Positions 1 to 8,656 of a stretch of DNA of 64,000 nt are shown here, piece by piece. The stretch's first letter is position 1; every line of letters starts with the position of its first letter. This DNA comes from Hyphomicrobiales bacterium (GTDB lineage: Bacteria; Pseudomonadota; Alphaproteobacteria; Rhizobiales; Rhizobiaceae), in assembly GCA_900469615.1 (NCBI GenBank), contig UBYA01000011.1:992001-1056000 (forward strand), in the 5' to 3' direction. Under the pieces are notes generated by a model, which did not search any database, was not told the origin of the DNA, and saw only the letters and a list, made by a program, of their open reading frames with translations. Made by a program: the position numbers and the translations under genes.

Positions 1-554
1 TTTGCATCGATACGATCGAGGGCGATCCTGCACGAGTCTCCGGAGAGCTGGATATGCCCATTCGTCAGCGGGGCGACACCGTCCATGCCGTCGGCATTGA
101 CATCGCCGGCGTCGGCGCCGCCCGGTCCGACGTAGGTCGAGGCGAGCGAAACCGCAACGAGTCCATCGACCGGCCCGAAAATCGCAAGATTGCCTTCATT
201 GCCGCCGGCGCCCTTCGACATGAAATCCTTCGACGCGCTCCTGCCGCCCTTGGTCGCCAGGAGAACGCCGATCTGGTCGTCATAGGCCTGCCGGATGCAA
301 GCCGCATCGCCGCAGGCCTGTACCGTCGCGACCCATCGCCGCTGGCGGTCGCGGATTCTGGCCGCATCGTCCTGCTTCAGGGCAGCAGCATAGAGATCCT
401 TCATCATCGCATCCCGCGCAAGAAGGGATTTGTCCCGGCAAATCATGCGATCGCCTGAGGAGGCCGGCTTTGTGCAATCGATGCCGGCGGCTCCGGCAGG
501 CATTGCGAACAGGCCGATGATGATTAGCGCCAGAGCGGATCTCGAATTTCTCAT
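1..554 (-). CDS. LprI-like (DUF1311) secreted protein, 3' end cut by the window
   Basis: The reading frame runs from an ATG at 554 down to base 1 without a stop, so the C-terminus lies outside the window. The protein starts with a signal peptide (MRNSRSALALIIIGLFAMPAGA, cleavage near residue 23). A Cys-containing module follows (IDCTKPASSGDRMICRD, then AALKQDDAARIRDRQRRWV and CIRQAYDDQI), which is the pattern of the lysozyme-inhibitor LprI N-terminal/DUF1311 family. The Cys residues probably form disulfides in the periplasm. A second part of about 80 residues, rich in Gly and Asp, is not recognised. A role in lysozyme resistance is only a family-level inference. Confidence 0.7.
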   Translation of the reverse strand, partial: MRNSRSALALIIIGLFAMPAGAAGIDCTKPASSGDRMICRDKSLLARDAMMKDLYAAALKQDDAARIRDRQRRWVATVQACGDAACIRQAYDDQIGVLLATKGGRSASKDFMSKGAGGNEGNLAIFGPVDGLVAVSLASTYVGPGGADAGDVNADGMDGVAPLTNGHIQLSGDSCRIALDRIDA

Positions 555-722
555 GGGATACCTCCATTCTCCGATATCCCAGCTAACTATGCCTGGTTGC
601 AGCTTCGTAAAGGCCATGCAGGCGCGTCAGGCAGCGCGATAAAATCGCGCCGGCATTTGAAGATCGCCCGCACCTCCCTAGTTTTGGCTGTTCGAGCCCA
701 TGGAGAGCGACGGGGAGGCCGT

Positions 723-1229
723 GTGGAAGGTGAAACGCAACTGTCGGGCAGGATAACATTCCTGATTGTCGGCACCCTGCTTCTTGCCGTCACCATGGGG
801 ATGGGGCTTTTGGCTATTCATCTTTACCGAACCTATGCGAGCGCGACCGCCATGGCCGCATGCACGGTCTTTTCCTGGGCGTTCGGCAGCATGCTCATAT
901 CGGCGATGCTCGTGATGCTGACTTCGTCAAAGACGGCGAAAGGCAAGATCCGTACGAGGAAGGGGCAGGTCACGATCAGGCTCGGCAACAGATCGACAGG
1001 TTCCAGCAGCCACATCACAGGCAGCGGAGCCGAAGCCGAAGGCGAGGCGGGAACGCGCATCACGAGCGTCCTTCCCTCGCTTTTCCTGATCGTATCGTCA
1101 ATGGGGCTGGCGTTGTTCGGGCTTTTCCTTTTCGGACGTCATAGGCTCGATCTGATCGGGTCCGGATTGTTTATCGCTGCGACATTCTACATCGCGAACT
1201 GGAGCAGGCTGGCATGGCCGCGGAAATAG
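723..1229 (+). CDS. Small four-helix membrane protein, unknown function
   Basis: The GTG at 723 is chosen because a GGGGAGG ribosome site ends about five bases upstream; the open frame goes further back but that part is Arg-rich and looks non-coding. The 168-residue product has two hydrophobic helices near the N-terminus (ITFLIVGTLLLAVTMGMGLL and a second ending in SMLISAMLVML). A polar Lys/Arg/Ser/Gly loop follows, then two more helices near the C-terminus (SVLPSLFLIVSSMGLALFGL and LIGSGLFIAATFYIA). No family is recognised. It lies 22 bases upstream of a GGDEF protein on the same strand and may be co-transcribed with it. Confidence 0.6.
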   Translation: MEGETQLSGRITFLIVGTLLLAVTMGMGLLAIHLYRTYASATAMAACTVFSWAFGSMLISAMLVMLTSSKTAKGKIRTRKGQVTIRLGNRSTGSSSHITGSGAEAEGEAGTRITSVLPSLFLIVSSMGLALFGLFLFGRHRLDLIGSGLFIAATFYIANWSRLAWPRK

Positions 1230-1251
1230 GTGCGCCGGTTGTGCTGACATC

Positions 1252-2919
1252 ATGATCGCGGCTTACGGCATTCCTTTACCATCGGATGCTATGGTCGAAC
1301 CTAGGGACAGTTTCGAAAGGCTATACTGCGAGAAAATGCTGGGCGCGGAAATCGTCGCATTTCTGGAAGCATGTCCGATGGCGGCACTTGTGCTCGATGA
1401 CGCCGGCGCGATCGTCTTTGCCAATGCCGGTGCCCGCGGCCTCTTCGCACTTGCAGAGGCGTCTCGCGATCTCGTCATCTCCGACCTGATACCGGACTGG
1501 CCATTGTCCCCGGCAGTAACGCAGCCTTTGATCGTAACCCGCGAAGGACATCGACAGGATTGCCAGGTGAGGACGCTGACATGGCCTTCGGCATCCGGGA
1601 TGTTGACTGCGGTTCTTGTCGAGCAGGAGAACGAGGAGCGTCAGGCTGCGATGGTGGCACGGGAAGCCAATCTGCGTCTTCGCTATGTGATCGAAATGTT
1701 GCCGGAAGCCGTCTGTGTCTTCGATGCGAACGATCGCTACGTGCTCTGGAACGAGAAATATGCAGCGCTCTATCCAGATATCGCCGAACATCTCAAGCCG
1801 GGCATGGCCTTTGAAGATATCCTGAAGATCAGCCTTGCCAGCGGTCGCATGCCGGAAGTGGTCGAAGACAAGGATCGCTGGTTGCTGCAGCGCATGCGAA
1901 AGTTTCGCCAGCCCGTTTCGCAGGAGGAGCAGCAGCTCCGCGACGGGAGATGGCTGAGACATGATGACCGGCGCACTCCCGACGGCGGCGCCATCGGCAT
2001 GCGGATAGATATCAGTGAGCTGAAGCAGCGCGAGGAATGGCTGGGCCAGCTCTTCGACGCCAATCCGATGCCGATGCTCCTGTGTGACGGCAATAGTCTC
2101 GGCATTCTGCAGGCCAATCGGGCGGCATTGGATTTTTACGGTTTCGGAAAAGCGGCGCTGCTCTCGCTGAAGGCGGCCGACATGCATGTCGCGAGCGAAG
2201 CCGATCGGTTTGCGAAAGCGCTTGCCGGACTTGAGGGCGATTGCGAGGCCAGAACGGTCTGGCGGCAAAGAATGGCCGACGGCACCGAACGGCATGTCCT
2301 CATTTATGTCCGGCAGTTGCATGAAGGGCCGGAGCACCGCTTGCTGTTGACCATCGCCGATGTCAGCGATCGAATCCTCGCGGAGGCGGAAGCCAACCGT
2401 CTGGCACAGCACGACATGTTGACCGGATTGCCGAACCGGATGCGTTTTTACAAGACGCTCGGCGAAGTATTGAAGGCAAATGACAGAAAGGGTGTTGCCG
2501 TTTTCTGTCTCGACCTCGACGGGTTCAAGCCGGTGAACGATACCTTCGGCCACGCGGCGGGTGACGAGGTCCTCAGGATGGTGGCCGAGCGGCTGCGCAA
2601 CGCGGCAGGAGGATACATGGTCGCGCGCTTGGGCGGCGACGAGTTTGCGATCCTGATGACTGGCGAAGAGCGAGATGTTGCCGACCTGGCGAGAGGCTGT
2701 ATCGCTGCCTTCAGGTCCTCGTTCCATATCGGTGGCACCACGGTCGATATCGGCATCAGCATCGGCGTTTCGGCAGCGCCTGAGAACGGTCAGGATGGGG
2801 AAACGCTTGTTCGGGAGGCCGATCGCGCCCTTTATCGCGCCAAGGCCAATGGCCGGAATACCTGGCGGACCGCCGGCGCCGGCCAGCGCGATCCGGCTGT
2901 CTCAAGGCGTGCGAGATAG
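1252..2919 (+). CDS. PAS-domain diguanylate cyclase (GGDEF)
   Basis: This 555-residue cytoplasmic signalling protein should make cyclic di-GMP from two GTP. It has about three PAS-like sensor modules (roughly residues 32-95, 145-255 and 262-375) followed by a GGDEF domain (about 385-540). The active-site motif GGDEF is intact at 461-465, and the DMLTGLPNR and DTFGHAAGDEVL signatures of an active cyclase are present. The inhibitory RxxD site expected just upstream of GGDEF is absent (AGGY in that position), so product feedback by the usual I-site is unlikely. There is no transmembrane segment and no EAL domain. The start is uncertain: an in-frame ATG at 1291 is an alternative. Confidence 0.88.
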   Translation: MIAAYGIPLPSDAMVEPRDSFERLYCEKMLGAEIVAFLEACPMAALVLDDAGAIVFANAGARGLFALAEASRDLVISDLIPDWPLSPAVTQPLIVTREGHRQDCQVRTLTWPSASGMLTAVLVEQENEERQAAMVAREANLRLRYVIEMLPEAVCVFDANDRYVLWNEKYAALYPDIAEHLKPGMAFEDILKISLASGRMPEVVEDKDRWLLQRMRKFRQPVSQEEQQLRDGRWLRHDDRRTPDGGAIGMRIDISELKQREEWLGQLFDANPMPMLLCDGNSLGILQANRAALDFYGFGKAALLSLKAADMHVASEADRFAKALAGLEGDCEARTVWRQRMADGTERHVLIYVRQLHEGPEHRLLLTIADVSDRILAEAEANRLAQHDMLTGLPNRMRFYKTLGEVLKANDRKGVAVFCLDLDGFKPVNDTFGHAAGDEVLRMVAERLRNAAGGYMVARLGGDEFAILMTGEERDVADLARGCIAAFRSSFHIGGTTVDIGISIGVSAAPENGQDGETLVREADRALYRAKANGRNTWRTAGAGQRDPAVSRRAR

Positions 2920-3083
2920 GGTTCTGCGGCTGGCGGCGCGGTGTGGACGGCCGGCTCTTGAACTCGGGGCGGCGGCGCCTCATCTGAGTAGTCACCATTT
3001 CAATCTGTCGAACTGACAGCCTCCTGCATTTTTACAGTCGCTGCCGTTCCTCTATGCGACGCTTTCGCGTCGGAGGAGTTTTC

Positions 3084-4046
3084 ATGGGCTTCATTGATCG
3101 TAACATCCAGCCGTCTTCCGATGCCGGGCTGCTGGATGCCTATTCCCAATCGGTTTCGAGCGCCGTCGATCTCGTCGGTCCGGCGGTCAGCCGGATCGAG
3201 CGATTGGGTGGCCGCGCCGGGCATGGCTCCGGCTTCGCCATCTCGCCGGACGGCCTCGTCGTCACCAACAATCATGTCGTGGACGATGCGAAAGCGGTGC
3301 GCATCAGGACCCCGGAAGGGGCGACCGTCGAGGGCAGGGTGCTCGGGCGCGATCCGGATACCGATCTTGCGCTCATCCGCGCCAACGACTGGTCCGGAAA
3401 CTGGGCCAGGCTCGGGGATTCCAAGTCGCTCAAGCGCGGCCACATCGCGATTGCCATCGGCAATCCGCTCGGCTTCGAATGGACTGTCACGGCCGGTATC
3501 GTCTCGGCGCTCGGCAGGTCGATGCGCGCGGCCAGCGGCCGTTTGATGGACGATATCATCCAGACGGATGCCGCGCTCAATCCGGGCAATTCCGGCGGGC
3601 CGCTGGTTTCGTCGGCCGGCGAGGTGATCGGCGTCAATACCGCCGTCATCCAGGGTGCGCAGAGCATCGCATTTTCCGTTGCCTCCAACACCGCCAGGCA
3701 TGTGGTGTCCGAAATTCTGCGCTTCGGTCATGTCAGGCGCGCCTATATCGGCATCGCCGCCGATACGGTCGAGTTGCACCGGCGCATCGCGCTGGAGGCT
3801 GGGGTAGCGCATTCGACTGCGGTGCGCCTGCGTCGGGTCGAAAAGGATAGCCCCGCTGAAAAGAGCGGCTTGCAGGAGGGCGATTACCTGCTTGCCATCG
3901 ACGGACATGCGGTATCGGGCATAGACGACGTCGTCAGGCTGCTCGACGGCGACAAGATCGACGCGGAGATCGAGGTTCTGATCTTCAGCGTCGGCGGCCT
4001 GATCGAACGCAGGCAAGTAAAGCCGTCGGCACGTCCGGCCATCTGA
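3084..4046 (+). CDS. Trypsin-like serine protease with PDZ domain (S1C, HtrA/DegP-like)
   Basis: A 320-residue protease of the HtrA type. The ATG at 3084 has a strong GGAGGAG site five bases upstream. The catalytic triad can be placed: His64 (TNNHVVDD), Asp94 (DPDTDLALI) and Ser170 in NPGNSGGPL. A single PDZ domain follows from about residue 225 (KDSPAEKSGLQEGDYLLAIDG). HtrA proteins normally act in the periplasm, yet this one begins MGFIDRNIQPSSDAGLLDAY and shows no signal peptide or membrane anchor. It may therefore work in the cytoplasm or be exported another way. A strong hairpin lies just after the stop codon. Confidence 0.85.
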   Translation: MGFIDRNIQPSSDAGLLDAYSQSVSSAVDLVGPAVSRIERLGGRAGHGSGFAISPDGLVVTNNHVVDDAKAVRIRTPEGATVEGRVLGRDPDTDLALIRANDWSGNWARLGDSKSLKRGHIAIAIGNPLGFEWTVTAGIVSALGRSMRAASGRLMDDIIQTDAALNPGNSGGPLVSSAGEVIGVNTAVIQGAQSIAFSVASNTARHVVSEILRFGHVRRAYIGIAADTVELHRRIALEAGVAHSTAVRLRRVEKDSPAEKSGLQEGDYLLAIDGHAVSGIDDVVRLLDGDKIDAEIEVLIFSVGGLIERRQVKPSARPAI

Positions 4047-4066
4047 GCCGAAAGGCCGCACCAAGG

Positions 4067-4100
4067 CATCGGCAGCGTCGCGGAATAGACGCTGCCGATG
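4067..4100. terminator. Bidirectional hairpin terminator
   Basis: CATCGGCAGCGTC (4067-4079) pairs perfectly over 13 bases with GACGCTGCCGATG (4088-4100), leaving an 8-base loop. It lies between the convergent ends of the protease gene (stop at 4046) and the SDR gene (ends at 4106), so it can stop transcription from both sides. There is no long T-run. Confidence 0.75.
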
Positions 4101-4105
4101 ATGGA

Positions 4106-4882
4106 TTACCCTCGGCCGACGAGCGGCATTTTCGTTGCCATGACTGTCATCGACAAGACGTTGGCATCGAGCGGCAGGCTTGCCATGTAGACGACGGCGC
4201 GGGCAACATGCTCGGCCGATATCGTCGGCTCGGCTGCGGTCTCGCCATTTGCCTGCAGCACGCCGGCGCTCATCCTCGCCGTCATGTCGGTCGCGGCATT
4301 GCCGATATCGATCTGCCCGCAAGCGATGTCGAAGGGGCGGCCATCGAGTGCGGTCGATTTCGTCAGCCCGCTGATTGCGTGCTTCGTGGCCGTATAGGGC
4401 GCCGAATGCGGACGCGGCGTCGTCGCCGAGATCGAACCGTTGTTGATGATACGGCCGCCCTGCGGCACCTGCGCTTTCATCAGGCGGAAGGCTTGTTGGG
4501 TGCAGAGGAATGCGCCGGTCAGATTGGCGCCGACAATCGCGTTCCATTGCTCGATGGTCAGTTCCTCCATCGGCACGGCCGGCAGGCCGATACCGGCATT
4601 GTTGACCAGAAGATCGAGGCGGCCGTATCGGCCGGCGATGGCGTCGAATAGGCTTTTGACCGATATCGGATCGCTGACATCGGCTGCAACCGCGAGAAAT
4701 TCCGCGCCTGTTTCCTCCGAGAGCTCGCGGGCGGCTTTTTCGAGAACATCGGCCCGGCGCCCGGAGATAACCACCTTGAAGCCGGCCAAGCCGAGCGCCT
4801 TTGCGATGGCGCGGCCGATACCCGTGCCGCCGCCAGTCACCAGCGCAATTGCGTTCCGTGTGTTCGATGATATGTCCGTCAT
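4106..4882 (-). CDS. Short-chain dehydrogenase/reductase (SDR), last gene of the tetronate operon
   Basis: A classical 258-residue SDR with an NAD(P)-binding TGGGTGIG motif (16-23), NNAG at 94-97, the catalytic Ser near 150 (NNGSIS) and the Tyr163-xxx-Lys167 pair (YTATK). The usual PG motif after the active site is replaced by GQIDIGNAATDM, typical of one SDR subgroup. Its start overlaps the end of denD by four bases (ATGA), so it is translationally coupled to the operon. The substrate is unknown. A hydroxy-acid or sugar-acid oxidation feeding the same pathway is a reasonable guess from position only. Confidence 0.85.
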   Translation of the reverse strand: MTDISSNTRNAIALVTGGGTGIGRAIAKALGLAGFKVVISGRRADVLEKAARELSEETGAEFLAVAADVSDPISVKSLFDAIAGRYGRLDLLVNNAGIGLPAVPMEELTIEQWNAIVGANLTGAFLCTQQAFRLMKAQVPQGGRIINNGSISATTPRPHSAPYTATKHAISGLTKSTALDGRPFDIACGQIDIGNAATDMTARMSAGVLQANGETAAEPTISAEHVARAVVYMASLPLDANVLSMTVMATKMPLVGRG

Positions 4883-5865
4883 GCAAGCCTCCCGCCCAAT
4901 TCGTCCTCGATATGTACCTGCAAGATCTCGTCAAAGCTCTGCTCGGCCTTGAAGCCGAGATTGCGGGCGCGCTCTGCGTCGAATCGCGTCGGCCAGCCCG
5001 CGACGATCCGTTCGATCACCGGGTCCGGCTCCCGCCGGATGAGAGAAACGGCTTTGTCGCCGCCGACGCGGCGCAAAGCATCGATCTCGTCGGAGACGAG
5101 TGCTGAGAGCCCCGGCATGGTGAGATTGCGCCGAGCACCGATCTTTGCTGTATCCAGCGTTGCGGCATGCACGAAGAAGCCGACTGCGGAGCGGGGGCTG
5201 GCGAACCAGTGCCGCACCGTATCGCTGACCGGCAGGATGGCTTGCCTGCCCACAAGCGGCTCGCGCAGGATGTTGGAAAAGAAGCCGGAGGCGGCCTTGT
5301 TCGGAGCGCCGGGCCGCACGCAGATGGTCGGCAGCCTGATCCCGATGCCATCGAAAATGCCGCGTCGCGAATAATCGGCGAGCAGAAGCTCCGCGATCGC
5401 CTTCTGGGTGCCATAGCTCGTCAGCGGCGCGGTCAGGAATTCATCGCCAATGGTTTCGGGAAAGGGTGTTCCGAATACGGCGATGGAGGACGCGAAAATG
5501 ACGCGCGGAGCATAGGGGGATGTCAGGCCTTGCTGCCTGATGGCGTCGAAGAGCGCACGCGTGCCGTCGAGGTTGACTGTGTAGCCCTTGTCGAAGTCGG
5601 CCTCGGCCTCGCCGGAGACGATGGCGGCCAGATGGAAGATCATATCCGGGCGATCTTCGACGAGCTTTTCCGCAACGCCTGATGTGGCAAGGTCCACCGT
5701 CAATGAATTCGATACGGATGCAAGTGATTCCGGCACAGGCGGCTGGAAGGCATCGACCAGCGTCAGGCGATCGATGGTCTGCCCGAGCGCCTTCGGCTCG
5801 GCGGCAATGCGATTGACGAGCTTGCGGCCGATCATGCCCGCAGCGCCCAGGATCAGAACATGCAT
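4879..5865 (-). CDS. denD: D-erythronate dehydrogenase
   Basis: An NAD-dependent epimerase/dehydratase-family protein of 328 residues that matches the DenD type, which oxidises D-erythronate to 2-dehydro-D-erythronate. The Rossmann motif is GAAGMIG (7-13), with the catalytic Tyr151-xxx-Lys155 (SYGTQK) and Ser near 126 (FASSIAVFG). The start is the ATG at 5865, preceded by GGAGGA; an in-frame ATG 18 bases upstream would absorb that ribosome site. The neighbours otnI, otnC, otnK and ltnD give the full tetronate pathway, which supports the specific assignment. It is separated from otnI by 99 bases and overlaps the next SDR by four. Confidence 0.88.
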   Translation of the reverse strand: MHVLILGAAGMIGRKLVNRIAAEPKALGQTIDRLTLVDAFQPPVPESLASVSNSLTVDLATSGVAEKLVEDRPDMIFHLAAIVSGEAEADFDKGYTVNLDGTRALFDAIRQQGLTSPYAPRVIFASSIAVFGTPFPETIGDEFLTAPLTSYGTQKAIAELLLADYSRRGIFDGIGIRLPTICVRPGAPNKAASGFFSNILREPLVGRQAILPVSDTVRHWFASPRSAVGFFVHAATLDTAKIGARRNLTMPGLSALVSDEIDALRRVGGDKAVSLIRREPDPVIERIVAGWPTRFDAERARNLGFKAEQSFDEILQVHIEDELGGRLA

Positions 5866-5964
5866 ATCGGATTTTCCTCCCAACAGGCTGATATGGATCT
5901 TCGGGATAATTCCCGCGTGAATCTCGTTAACGGCCGCAAGTCATTCGGAGTGCCGGCCGTCTTT

Positions 5965-6729
5965 TCATCTGTAAGCCTGCAGCCAGGCCAGCCCGGCGTC
6001 CGTCGTGGTCGCAGGCCGATATTCCGCGCCGATCGGCCTGTCATAGCCGAGCGATTCCAGAAAACGCAGGATGTAGCGATAGTCGATCTCCCCATGATCC
6101 GGTTCGCGCCGGTCCGGCACCGCCGCAATCTGGATATGGCCGATTGCCGCCATATGGGCTTGCAGCCTGTGGGTCAGGTCGCCCTGCATGATCTGGAGGT
6201 GATAGCAATCGAACATCAGCTTGATGTTCGGCGTGCCCACTGCGGATATGATGTCGAGCGCCTGGTCCGCCGTCTGCAGAAAGTAGCCCGGTGCGTCGCG
6301 CCGGTTCAGCGGCTCTATCAACACGGTCACGCCCACGGCGGCGGCGCGCTCGCAGGCATGGCGGAGATTGGCGATGAAGGTGGCTCGCGCTTCCTCGCCC
6401 TCGGCCTTGCCGGCCATCACATGGACGTTTTGCGCGCCGACCGTAACCGCGTAATCGAGCGCCTGATCGATGGCCCCGCGTGCCTCGTCCTGCCGCCCCG
6501 GAATGGCGGCAAGGCCATTGTCGCCAGCCGCGACATCGCCGCGTGCCGTATTGAGGCCGAGCATGGCAAGGCCGGTTTCGCCCAGGGCCTCGCGAACGGC
6601 TTCGGGCGGGGTGTCATACGGATAGTGGCACTCGACGGCATCGAAGCCGGCCGCCTTGGCGGCGCGGATCGCGTCGGGGAGGGAAAGCTCCTGCCAGAGA
6701 AATCCCAGATTGGCGGAAAAGCGCAGCAT
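5965..6729 (-). CDS. otnI: 2-oxo-tetronate isomerase (hydroxypyruvate isomerase-like TIM barrel)
   Basis: A 254-residue sugar-isomerase/endonuclease-IV-fold TIM barrel. It begins MLRFSANLGFLWQE like other OtnI/Hyi proteins. Metal-ligand motifs are visible: VLIEPLNRRD (Glu), KLMFDCYH (Asp, His) and IGAEYRP (Glu). OtnI interconverts 2-dehydro- and 3-dehydro-tetronate between the dehydrogenases and the kinase. The ATG at 6729 is preferred over one at 6741 because it matches the family N-terminus and follows the otnC stop by two bases. Hydroxypyruvate isomerase is the alternative function, but the operon context favours OtnI. Confidence 0.88.
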   Translation of the reverse strand: MLRFSANLGFLWQELSLPDAIRAAKAAGFDAVECHYPYDTPPEAVREALGETGLAMLGLNTARGDVAAGDNGLAAIPGRQDEARGAIDQALDYAVTVGAQNVHVMAGKAEGEEARATFIANLRHACERAAAVGVTVLIEPLNRRDAPGYFLQTADQALDIISAVGTPNIKLMFDCYHLQIMQGDLTHRLQAHMAAIGHIQIAAVPDRREPDHGEIDYRYILRFLESLGYDRPIGAEYRPATTTDAGLAWLQAYR

Positions 6730-6731
6730 GT

Positions 6732-7382
6732 TCAGTCCCACTCCACATCATAGGTTCGAACGAGATCGGCGATTTGCGCATTCGTCAGCAGCGATGGATT
6801 GGCCCCGCGCGTCAGGATGGCAAGCTTTGCCGTCTCTTCCAATTCCTCTATCGCGTAAACGGCCGCTTCCAGATCTCTGGCCGAGACGACAGGTCCGTGT
6901 GCCGCCAGCATGACGGCGCTGCGCTTGCCGGCAAGGCCGCGAATGGCATCGCCCATGGCCGGGTCGCCGGGCATGAAATAGGGCAGCAGCTTTATCTTGC
7001 CGAGCTTCATGATCGAATAGGCCGTCAGCGGCGGCAGCATGTTGTCGGCATCGACGCCGGGCAGGATCGAGAGCGCGACCGAATGGCTGGAATGAAGGTG
7101 CACCACGGCGCCGGTCTTTTTCGGTCGCGTCTCGTAGAAGGCCGCGTGCAGAGGCATCTCCTTCGTCGGCTTGTCGCCGCCGATCAGGCGTCCTTCGCTA
7201 TCGAACAGCGAGAGGCGTGCGGGATCGAGGCGCCCGAAGGAACTGCCCGTCGGCGTGACCAGAAGGCGGCCGTCGCCGAGGCGGGCGGAGATATTGCCTG
7301 AAGACCCGACGGTCAGGCCCCGATCGTAAAGCGATTTGGCCATCATGCATATCTGTTCGCGCAATGCGGCTTCTTCGCTCAT
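6732..7382 (-). CDS. otnC: 3-oxo-tetronate 4-phosphate decarboxylase (class II aldolase family)
   Basis: A 216-residue class II aldolase/adducin-family protein. Family hallmarks are SSGNISAR near the N-terminus, the metal-binding HLHSSHS motif and a third conserved His in LAAHGPVV. OtnC releases CO2 from 3-dehydro-4-phosphotetronate to give dihydroxyacetone phosphate. The start at 7382 overlaps the otnK stop by four bases (ATGA). An open frame continues much further upstream but that part overlaps otnK and is not coding. Fuculose-phosphate aldolase would be the generic alternative, yet the DUF1537 kinase next to it makes OtnC the better call. Confidence 0.9.
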   Translation of the reverse strand: MSEEAALREQICMMAKSLYDRGLTVGSSGNISARLGDGRLLVTPTGSSFGRLDPARLSLFDSEGRLIGGDKPTKEMPLHAAFYETRPKKTGAVVHLHSSHSVALSILPGVDADNMLPPLTAYSIMKLGKIKLLPYFMPGDPAMGDAIRGLAGKRSAVMLAAHGPVVSARDLEAAVYAIEELEETAKLAILTRGANPSLLTNAQIADLVRTYDVEWD

Positions 7383-8653
7383 GCGGCCCCCAATCGCTCG
7401 AAGGCATCCGTGAAGAAGGTTTCGCCGCCGAAATTGCCCGATTTCAAGGCGAGCGCAACCGCCTCTCCCTCGATGGCTGCAAAGGTCCATGGCACGCCGG
7501 GCGCTATTTCCGGCCCGATGGCCAGATGGGTTACGCCGAGCGCCTGCGTGATCGCGCCCGAGGTCTCGCCGCCGGCGACGACGAAGCGGCGCGTACCGTG
7601 CCGGAAGGCTTCGCGCGCGACTTCGGAGAGCGCTTCTTCGACCACCTGGCCTGCCTTTTCGCGGCCCAACCGCTCCTGGGCGCGCCGCACCTCCTCGGGT
7701 TCGGCGGTGGCATAGATGAGCTTCGGCGCATCGTCGGGTTGCCGGCGCAGCCATTCGCAGGCCGAGGTCGCGCCACTTTCGGCGAGTGCGATCGGGTCCA
7801 GCCGCAGGCTGGCGACCTGCGCCGCATAAGTGGCAACCTGCCTGCGCGTCATGGCGGAGCAGCTGCCCGACAGCACGATCTGGCCGCCGGCGGCTTTCGG
7901 CAGCGCCTGCCGATGCCGGGGGCGTTCGGCCAGTCCCTGTTCAACATACAGTCGCGGAAGCTGGCCGGCGATGGCACTGCCGCCCGTCAGGAGCGGCATG
8001 TCGAACGACGCAGCTGCGATGGTGCCGAGATCCTCATCGCAAACGGCATCGACGATCACATGCCGGATATTATCGCCGCTGAGCTGTTCCAGCCTCGCTT
8101 TCAGCGCTGCCGCGCCTTTCAAGACGGTATTGCGATTGGCAAGGCCGACAGCTCCAGCGACCTGCGGCGTCAGAAGCCGGACAAGGCTCGAATCACGCAT
8201 CGGCGTCAGCGGGTGGTCTTTCATCGGGCTTTCCGACAGAAGTTGCTCGCCGACGAAGAGATGACCCATGAAGACGCTGCGGCCATTCTCCGGAAAGGCC
8301 GGGCAATAGATCGTCTGGGCCGTGCCCGTCTCCGCCATCAGCATGTCCGCGACCGGCCCGATATTGCCTTCGGCGGTGCTGTCGAATGTCGAACAATACT
8401 TCCAGAAGAAGCGGCTCGCACCGGCTTGCCTCAGCCATTCCAATGCTTGCCGGGCCTGTTCGACGGCGATTTCGACCGGAGATGTCCGACATTTCAAGGC
8501 GATGACCTCGAAAGCGGCCGTCTCGCTCCGATCGCGTTTTTCCGGCGGTGTGCCGATCCGCAGCGAAACGGGCAATCCGCTGCGCGCCAGCAGCGCGGCA
8601 AGATCGGTCGCCCCGGTAAAATCATCCGCAATGCAGCCAAGCAGAAGAGCCAT
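7379..8653 (-). CDS. otnK: 3-oxo-tetronate 4-kinase (DUF1537 family)
   Basis: A 424-residue four-carbon acid sugar kinase. The N-terminal domain starts MALLLGCIADDFTGATDLA, the typical DDxTGA substrate-binding signature. The C-terminal nucleotide-binding part contains RRFVVAGGETSGAITQALG, with the conserved GGETSG loop. It phosphorylates 3-dehydrotetronate with ATP. Length and both signatures agree with OtnK. Spacing is three bases from ltnD upstream and a four-base overlap with otnC downstream, so these genes form one operon. Confidence 0.92.
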   Translation of the reverse strand: MALLLGCIADDFTGATDLAALLARSGLPVSLRIGTPPEKRDRSETAAFEVIALKCRTSPVEIAVEQARQALEWLRQAGASRFFWKYCSTFDSTAEGNIGPVADMLMAETGTAQTIYCPAFPENGRSVFMGHLFVGEQLLSESPMKDHPLTPMRDSSLVRLLTPQVAGAVGLANRNTVLKGAAALKARLEQLSGDNIRHVIVDAVCDEDLGTIAAASFDMPLLTGGSAIAGQLPRLYVEQGLAERPRHRQALPKAAGGQIVLSGSCSAMTRRQVATYAAQVASLRLDPIALAESGATSACEWLRRQPDDAPKLIYATAEPEEVRRAQERLGREKAGQVVEEALSEVAREAFRHGTRRFVVAGGETSGAITQALGVTHLAIGPEIAPGVPWTFAAIEGEAVALALKSGNFGGETFFTDAFERLGAA

Positions 8654-8656
8654 GGC

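Noticed and set aside
1321..2727. 468-codon minus-strand frame opposite the GGDEF gene
   Set aside because: Mirror frame of a high-GC gene; no domain seen and the plus strand encodes intact PAS/GGDEF motifs.
3000..4934. Very long open frame on the minus strand (644 codons) opposite the protease and across the SDR gene
   Set aside because: It is antisense to a protease with an intact catalytic triad and out of frame with a clear SDR; the translation is Arg-rich and has no recognisable domain.
7383..7754. Upstream extension of otnC giving a 340-residue protein
   Set aside because: The added part lies within otnK in another frame and is Arg-rich; the 7382 start shows the ATGA overlap.
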